This document shows, piece by piece, positions 6,252-9,885 of a DNA stretch of 9,885 nucleotides; position 1 is the stretch's first letter, and every line of letters begins with the position of its first letter. The DNA is from an uncultured Oscillospiraceae bacterium. Its GTDB lineage: Bacteria; Bacillota; Clostridia; Oscillospirales; Acutalibacteraceae. Location: the NCBI GenBank assembly GCA_900548545.1, contig URKX01000050.1, positions 1 through 9,885 of the forward strand. Direction: 5' to 3'. The position numbers and the translations under genes are program-made. Under the pieces are notes generated by a model. It saw only the letters and a program-made list of their open reading frames with translations. It was not told the DNA's origin and did no database searches.

Positions 6252-7703
6252 TTAACCCTGAAGTTTGGCAAGTCCGGCCTTCAGCCGGCGCAGGGCTTCT
6301 TCCCGGCCCAGCAGCGCCAAAATCTCCATAGCGCCGCCGGGGGTGACCAAGGTACCCGCCGCGGCGATGCGCACAGGCCACAGCAAGGTGCCGTTTTTCA
6401 CGCCCAGCTCGCCGGCCAAGGCCATCAGGCTGTCGTGGATGGCGGTGATCTCCCACTGGGGCAACGCCTCCAGCGCAGCGATGGCTGCTTGGAGCATTTG
6501 GGGGGAGTTCTCCAAGTTCGTCTTGCTCTTCTTGTTCACAAAGAAGTCTGCCGGGTAGTCAGGCAGTTCCTGGAAGAAGTGGAGCAGGCCGGGGATCTCC
6601 TGGAATTTGGTGATCCGGGCGGGAAGGATGGAATACAGCACGTCCCAGGGTTTTTCCTCTTCCCCGAACACCTCCCGGTAATAGGGCATAGCGTGGGAGG
6701 TAAACCCCTCCTCCCCCATGGCTTTGATATACTCGGCATTGAACCAGTTGAGTTTGTCATAGTCAAACACCGCAGGGGATTTGCTGATGCCGTCGATGGA
6801 GAATGCCCTCTCCAACTCTTCCAGGGAAAAGATCTCCTGGTTGTCCTTGGGGGCCCAGCCCAGCAGGGCGATGTAGTTGACCACCACTTCCGGCAAGTAC
6901 CCCTCCTGCACCAGGCCCTCAAAACTGGTGGAGCCGTGGCGTTTGGACAGCTTGGACACGCTGCCGTCCTCATTTTTTCCCATGATCAGGGGCAGGTGCA
7001 CATAGGTGGGGATCTCCCATCCGAAGGCTTCGTACAACAGGTTGTATTTGGGGGTGGAGGTGAGGTACTCGCTGCCCCGCACCACGTGGGTGATATGCAT
7101 CAGGTGGTCGTCAATGACATTGGCGAAGTTATAAGTGGGATAGCCGTCGGCCTTTAACAGGATCTGGTCCTCGATCTCTTTATTTTCGATGGTGATGGAG
7201 CCAAACACCGCGTCCTCAAAGGTAGTGGAGCCGGTGAGGGGCACTTTCTGCCGGATAACATAGGGAGTCCCCGCGTCCAGCAGCCGCCGGATCTCCTCCT
7301 GGGGCAGGTCGCGGCAATGGCGGTCATAGCCGCCCACCCCCTGCTCATCGTGAAGGGATTCCAACCGCTCTTTGGTACAGAAACAGTAATAGGCTTTGCC
7401 CTCTTTCACCAGCTGTTCGGCATAAGGCTTGTAAAGCTCTTTCCGCTGGCTCTGCACGTAGGGACCATACTCGCCACCCACATCCGGGCCTTCATCATGC
7501 TTTAAGCCCACTCGCTCCAGGGTTTTGTAAATAACGTCCTCGGCGCCCTCTACCAGGCGCTCCCGGTCGGTGTCTTCAATGCGGAGGACGAATTTCCCGC
7601 CCTGGGATTTGGCCACCAAATACTCATACAGTGCCGTGCGCAGGTTGCCCACGTGCATAAAGCCCGTGGGGCTGGGGGCAAATCGTGTTCGGACTGTTGC
7701 CAT
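6252..7703 (-). CDS. gltX: Glutamyl-tRNA synthetase (GluRS)
   Basis: GluRS attaches glutamate to tRNA-Glu and, in bacteria without GlnRS, also to tRNA-Gln. The 483-residue length is typical. The class I HIGH motif appears as FAPSPTGFMHVGNLRTAL, with HVGN at 17-20. FVLRIEDTDRER follows at 38-49, and the KMSKS-type loop is KLSKRHG at 251-257. Cysteines at 107, 109 and 130 lie where many GluRS enzymes bind zinc. The C-terminal part from about 320 is the helical anticodon-binding domain. AAGGAGA lies 7 bases before ATG 7703. It is the first gene of a two-gene unit with glnS. Whether this enzyme is restricted to tRNA-Glu or also charges tRNA-Gln cannot be read from the sequence by eye. Confidence 0.97.
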   Translation of the reverse strand: MATVRTRFAPSPTGFMHVGNLRTALYEYLVAKSQGGKFVLRIEDTDRERLVEGAEDVIYKTLERVGLKHDEGPDVGGEYGPYVQSQRKELYKPYAEQLVKEGKAYYCFCTKERLESLHDEQGVGGYDRHCRDLPQEEIRRLLDAGTPYVIRQKVPLTGSTTFEDAVFGSITIENKEIEDQILLKADGYPTYNFANVIDDHLMHITHVVRGSEYLTSTPKYNLLYEAFGWEIPTYVHLPLIMGKNEDGSVSKLSKRHGSTSFEGLVQEGYLPEVVVNYIALLGWAPKDNQEIFSLEELERAFSIDGISKSPAVFDYDKLNWFNAEYIKAMGEEGFTSHAMPYYREVFGEEEKPWDVLYSILPARITKFQEIPGLLHFFQELPDYPADFFVNKKSKTNLENSPQMLQAAIAALEALPQWEITAIHDSLMALAGELGVKNGTLLWPVRIAAAGTLVTPGGAMEILALLGREEALRRLKAGLAKLQG

Positions 7704-7719
7704 ATCTATCTCTCCTTAT

Positions 7720-7792
7720 CGCCCTTTCCAAGCAGGGCGGATTGTGATTCCTTGATTTTGCGGCTGCGGGAACCCACCGCACGCATACAATA
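7720..7792 (-). promoter_or_regulatory. gltX leader with two hairpins
   Basis: The predicted leader of about 90 bases can form two hairpins. The first pairs TGCG-TGCGG with CCGCA-GC-CGCA in the distal part (about 7761-7787). The second pairs CGCCCT with AGGGCG (7720-7739) around an 8-base loop and ends 2 bases from the AAGGAG ribosome site. No T-box signature (a conserved AGGGUGGNACCGCG-like bulge plus terminator) is present. The hairpins may affect translation, but this is inference. Confidence 0.3.
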
Positions 7793-7798
7793 TTTGAT

Positions 7799-7828
7799 AT
7801 TATATCGCAAACCACCGCGGTTTTGCAA
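7799..7828 (-). promoter_or_regulatory. Promoter of gltX-glnS
   Basis: On the minus strand a perfect -10 box TATAAT (7799-7804) is preceded, after 18 bases, by TTGCAA (7823-7828), which matches the -35 consensus at 4 of 6 positions. Transcription would start near 7792. Confidence 0.6.
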
Positions 7829-7931
7829 GGCGGCTTGGGGATTTTTTGCCCGCTACCCGCGATTTTTGAAAAAAACTGCCGGTCTCTCCCAGCCAGAACC
7901 CTTTGGAAGAAGTCAGCACTGGAAAAAACGC

Positions 7932-7960
7932 TTGATTATTCCAGGTAAAAGGAGCATAGT
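7932..7960 (+). promoter_or_regulatory. Possible weak promoter of the C26 hydrolase gene
   Basis: TTGATT (7932-7937), a 17-base spacer and CATAGT (7955-7960) give 4 of 6 matches to each box. The start would be near 7967, about 50 bases before the hydrolase ATG. No better plus-strand promoter is visible in the 315 bases between the divergent gltX and hydrolase genes, which otherwise hold only the gltX promoter and leader. Confidence 0.3.
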
Positions 7961-8019
7961 TAATAAAACAGGCTGCCCAAGGGGCGGACCATCACCAGTT
8001 TTGGGAAAGAGGGCAAACT

Positions 8020-8673
8020 ATGGCAAAGATTTTCGTATATGGGGATCGGGAGAAACAAAAGAACTACGCGGCAGCCCTGGAGGGATGCGGCATAGAAGGG
8101 CTATTCACCCTGGACCTCTCCTTGGCGGAAGGGTGCGATGGGTTATTGCTTCCCGGCGGCGGGGACATTTCACCGGCCCGGTATGGGCAGGCAGTCAACG
8201 GCAGCGGTGAACCGGATTTGGAGCGGGATGCGGCGGAGTTGCAGCTTGTGGCTGACTTTATAGCCTGGGGAAAGCCCATCCTGGGGATTTGCCGGGGCAT
8301 CCAGATGATCAACGTGGCCTTGGGCGGGACGTTGGTCCAGGACATCCCCACAGCCCAGGACCACAAGCACGATGAGGTCATTGGGGACCGGGTACACTCT
8401 GTCACAGCGGAGCCGGGCAACTTTCTAGAAACCCTTTATGGGAAAGATTTCTCCGTCAACAGCGCCCATCACCAGGCGTTGGACCGCCTTGCTCCCGGGC
8501 TGCGCCTGGCTGCACGCTCCGCCAGCGACGGGGTGGTAGAAGCAGTGGAATGGCCTGAAAAACGGATCTACGGCGTGCAGTGGCATCCGGAACGGATGTC
8601 TTTCGCCCTGCGCCGGGAGGATACCGTAGACGGGAAGGCCATTTTCCTGTTTTTTAAGGGGCTGTTTGACTAA
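8020..8673 (+). CDS. Gamma-glutamyl-gamma-aminobutyrate hydrolase-like protein (peptidase C26, class I glutamine amidotransferase fold)
   Basis: This family hydrolyses gamma-glutamyl bonds, for example gamma-glutamyl-GABA in putrescine breakdown (PuuD). The exact substrate here is unknown. The 217-residue protein has the oxyanion loop LLLPGGGDISPARYG at 42-56, the nucleophile elbow GICRGIQ with Cys91, NSAHHQ at 147-152, and QWHPE with His189 and Glu191 completing the triad. The glutamate-rich LERDAAELQLV segment at 67-77 is also typical. E. coli PuuD has about 254 residues, so this is a compact form with a short N-terminus starting at the first strand (KIFVYGD). ATG 8020 follows GAGGG by 6 bases. 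No other putrescine genes are nearby, so a PuuD role is only a family-level guess. A convergent paralogue lies at 9844-9191 beyond the tRNA gene. Confidence 0.88.
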   Translation: MAKIFVYGDREKQKNYAAALEGCGIEGLFTLDLSLAEGCDGLLLPGGGDISPARYGQAVNGSGEPDLERDAAELQLVADFIAWGKPILGICRGIQMINVALGGTLVQDIPTAQDHKHDEVIGDRVHSVTAEPGNFLETLYGKDFSVNSAHHQALDRLAPGLRLAARSASDGVVEAVEWPEKRIYGVQWHPERMSFALRREDTVDGKAIFLFFKGLFD

Positions 8674-8699
8674 AAATTTTGTTCACAGCAAAATCCGTC

Positions 8700-8728
8700 T
8701 TGACAACCTGTGTGCTAAATGCTATAAT
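8700..8728 (+). promoter_or_regulatory. Consensus promoter of tRNA-Leu
   Basis: TTGACA (8700-8705) and TATAAT (8723-8728) are both perfect sigma-A boxes with the optimal 17-base spacer. Transcription would begin near 8735, about 10 bases before the tRNA. Such strength suits a stable RNA gene. Confidence 0.92.
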
Positions 8729-8744
8729 AGCTAGCGTTGATTGT

Positions 8745-8828
8745 GCGCGAGTGCTGGAACTGGCAGACAGGCACGTTTGAGGTGCGTGTGTCTACGACGT
8801 ACGGGTTCAAGTCCCGTCTCGCGCACCA
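8745..8828 (+). tRNA. tRNA-Leu (anticodon GAG)
   Basis: The 84-base gene folds as a class II tRNA. The acceptor stem is GCGCGAG (8745-8751) with CTCGCGC (8818-8824), followed by discriminator A and encoded CCA (8825-8828). The anticodon stem is CACGT/GCGTG with a terminal T-G pair, and the loop TTGAGGT has anticodon GAG at 8779-8781, reading CUC and CUU. A 12-base variable arm (8789-8800) can form GTC/GAC. The T arm is ACGGG-TTCAAGT-CCCGT (8801-8817). The long variable arm and A73 fit leucine identity. Confidence 0.95.
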
Positions 8829-8834
8829 ATTGGG

Positions 8835-8865
8835 AAGACCGTCGACTTTCGTCGGCGGTCTTTTT
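8835..8865 (+). terminator. Rho-independent terminator after tRNA-Leu
   Basis: AAGACCGTCGAC (8835-8846) pairs with GTCGGCGGTCTT (8851-8862) around a TTTC loop, with 12 pairs including one G-U. A T-run to 8865 follows. It starts 7 bases after the encoded CCA, so the tRNA is transcribed as a single-gene unit. Confidence 0.92.
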
Positions 8866-8937
8866 CTATCTCTATTTTGCGGAGTTGTAGGACATTGCAG
8901 ACAGTAAAGCCCTAAATTATTTTCTCAATTGGCGTTT

Positions 8938-8961
8938 GAAACATCTGAAACCTGATGTTTC
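8938..8961. repeat. Inverted repeat in the gene-free stretch after tRNA-Leu
   Basis: GAAACATC (8938-8945) and GATGTTTC (8954-8961) form a perfect 8-base inverted repeat with an 8-base loop. CTGAT (8952-8956) can instead pair with ATCAG (8971-8975), so the two folds exclude each other. There is no T-run. The 8866-9190 stretch holds no recognisable gene, only this repeat and the long hairpin at 8986-9020. Confidence 0.35.
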
Positions 8962-8985
8962 GGGAATGAAATCAGAATCGTACAA

Positions 8986-9020
8986 AAGGGAGGCGGTATT
9001 TCTTTTATACCGCCTCCCTT
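8986..9020 (-). terminator. Long 14-bp hairpin, probable terminator for the convergent C26 gene
   Basis: AAGGGAGGCGGTAT (8986-8999) and ATACCGCCTCCCTT (9007-9020) are perfectly complementary with a 7-base loop. On the minus strand the stem ends in CCCTTTTG, a short T-run, so termination is more plausible there than on the plus strand, where CCCTTCG follows. It lies about 170 bases past the end of the minus-strand hydrolase frame. Confidence 0.55.
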
Positions 9021-9190
9021 CGCTTGCCCGGGATATGCTGTGTTGGCACATCCTTTATTGCCCTTTCTTTTCTAAAACGCCTATTTTTTAACCCGTCCGC
9101 TGTTCCGGCAAGCTTCGACGGAAGACGTGGGTTACGGGCTGATCTCGGATCGTGCGCTGATTGTCTTTGCTGCTCGGTTGCAGGAGAGGC

Positions 9191-9844
9191 TCAGCCGCAG
9201 AGGTTCAGGAAAAATTCGAAGAGATAGCGTCCATCCACTGTATCCGTACGGCTTTTGTGGTAGCTCATACGTTCCGGATGCCATTGTACGGTATAGATCT
9301 GTTACTCCGGCGCTTCCAGCGCTTCCACGACGCCGTCGCCTGCTTCGGCAGAGAGAGTAAGGCCGGCGGCGATCTTTCCCACTCCCTGGTGATGGGCGCT
9401 GTTGACAAAAAAGCGTTCCCCGTAAAGAGCGGACAGGAAGCTGCCGGGATGTGCGGTGATCTCATGGATCTGGTCCCCTGTCTGACCGTCCCAACGGTGC
9501 GCTTTTGACGTGTCGAGGTGTTGGATCAGATCTCCGCCGAAGGCGACGTTGAGAATTTGAATTCCTTTGCAAATGCCCAAAATCGGACGGTGGGTGACGC
9601 TGAAAGCGCGGATCAGCTCCAACTCTTTCTCATCTCTTTCCCTGTCTATGTTATAACTTTCCCCGGTATTCTCCTGACCATATAGCGCCGGGTCGATATC
9701 TCCGCCTCCGGGAAGCAGCAGGCCGCTGCAGTCGTGGGCATATTCGGTATTCTGGGCGAAAATTGCCCGGGCACCGCAGAACTCCAGCGCGTCCGCATAG
9801 TTGCGGAGGAGCCCCCGGTCGCCGTAAATGAAAATTTTCCTCAT
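9191..9844 (-). pseudogene. C26/PuuD-like hydrolase paralogue interrupted by an in-frame TAA
   Basis: This is a second copy of the gamma-glutamyl hydrolase-like gene, in inverted orientation to the one at 8020-8673. Translation from ATG 9844 (MRKIFIYGDRG) gives 180 residues with LLLPGGGDIDPALYG, the nucleophile motif GICKGIQ (Cys92) and NSAHHQ, then TAA at 9302-9304. After that codon the same frame continues with QIYTVQWHPERMS and ends at TGA 9191-9193. The total is 217 codons, exactly the length of the intact copy. 29 of the first 50 residues are identical. The TAA replaces the codon aligned with Lys181 of the intact protein, so a single base change (for example AAA to TAA) explains it. The truncated product lacks the catalytic His189 and Glu191 and should be inactive. 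A sequencing error or stop readthrough cannot be excluded. TTG starts exist up to 9853, but ATG 9844 matches the paralogue. Confidence 0.85.
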
Positions 9845-9885
9845 CAATCCCAAACCCTTTCCGGGAGAACAGGGGCTTTTTCCCA

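Noticed and set aside
6228..7157. 309-codon open frame on the plus strand opposite gltX
   Set aside because: It lies wholly antisense to GluRS and shows no domain or ribosome site.
7704..7792. T-box riboswitch upstream of gltX
   Set aside because: GGTGGGTTCCCGC superficially resembles the T-box bulge, but the conserved T-box sequence and a following terminator/antiterminator pair are absent and the leader is too short.
8676..8694. ATTTTG/CAAAAT hairpin after the first hydrolase as a terminator
   Set aside because: The six-pair AT-rich stem is weak and lacks a T-run. It also lies just before the tRNA promoter.
9024..9508. Short plus-strand open frames in the spacer and opposite the second hydrolase
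   Set aside because: They have no convincing ribosome sites or domain features and partly lie antisense to the hydrolase paralogue.

Overview
The window looks like chromosomal DNA of an anaerobic, fermentative Clostridia-type Firmicute, probably near the Oscillospiraceae/Ruminococcaceae. The basis is a rex-adhE pair, a birA-bioY pair, strong Shine-Dalgarno sites, consensus sigma-A type promoters and moderately GC-rich coding DNA. No species can be named from the sequence. There is no sign of phage, insertion sequences or CRISPR.

Layout. From the left edge to about 7.7 kb all genes lie on the minus strand, in three transcription units read right to left. (1) gltX (7703-6252) and glnS (6196-4508) encode glutamyl- and glutaminyl-tRNA synthetases. 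Their promoter is at 7799-7828 and a terminator follows glnS at 4442-4472. (2) birA (4347-3349), bioY (3296-2742) and a DUF1284 cysteine-rich gene (2745-2338) form a biotin uptake/sensing operon. A BirA-type operator overlaps its promoter and a terminator ends it at 2282-2327. (3) rex (2045-1401) and adhE (1378 to beyond the left edge) form a redox-controlled fermentation operon. A Rex-like operator overlaps its -10 box.

The right 2.2 kb is different. A plus-strand class I glutamine amidotransferase-like hydrolase of the peptidase C26/PuuD type (8020-8673) is followed by tRNA-Leu(GAG) at 8745-8828, which has a perfect consensus promoter and its own terminator. A convergent paralogue of the hydrolase lies at 9844-9191. 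It has the same 217-codon length but carries an in-frame TAA just before the catalytic His/Glu, so it is probably a recent pseudogene.

How the genes work together. NADH/NAD+ sensing by Rex would set AdhE levels and so the disposal of reducing power as ethanol. BirA would repress its own operon, including the biotin transporter subunit BioY, when biotin is sufficient. The DUF1284 protein appears to be under the same control. The aminoacyl-tRNA synthetase pair charges Glu and Gln tRNAs.

The most interesting points are the BirA operator covering a DUF1284 gene, the Rex operator on the rex promoter, the in-frame stop in the second C26 hydrolase, an 86-nt inverted-repeat element upstream of rex, and a GlnRS in a Firmicute. 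No clearly new multi-gene system is visible.
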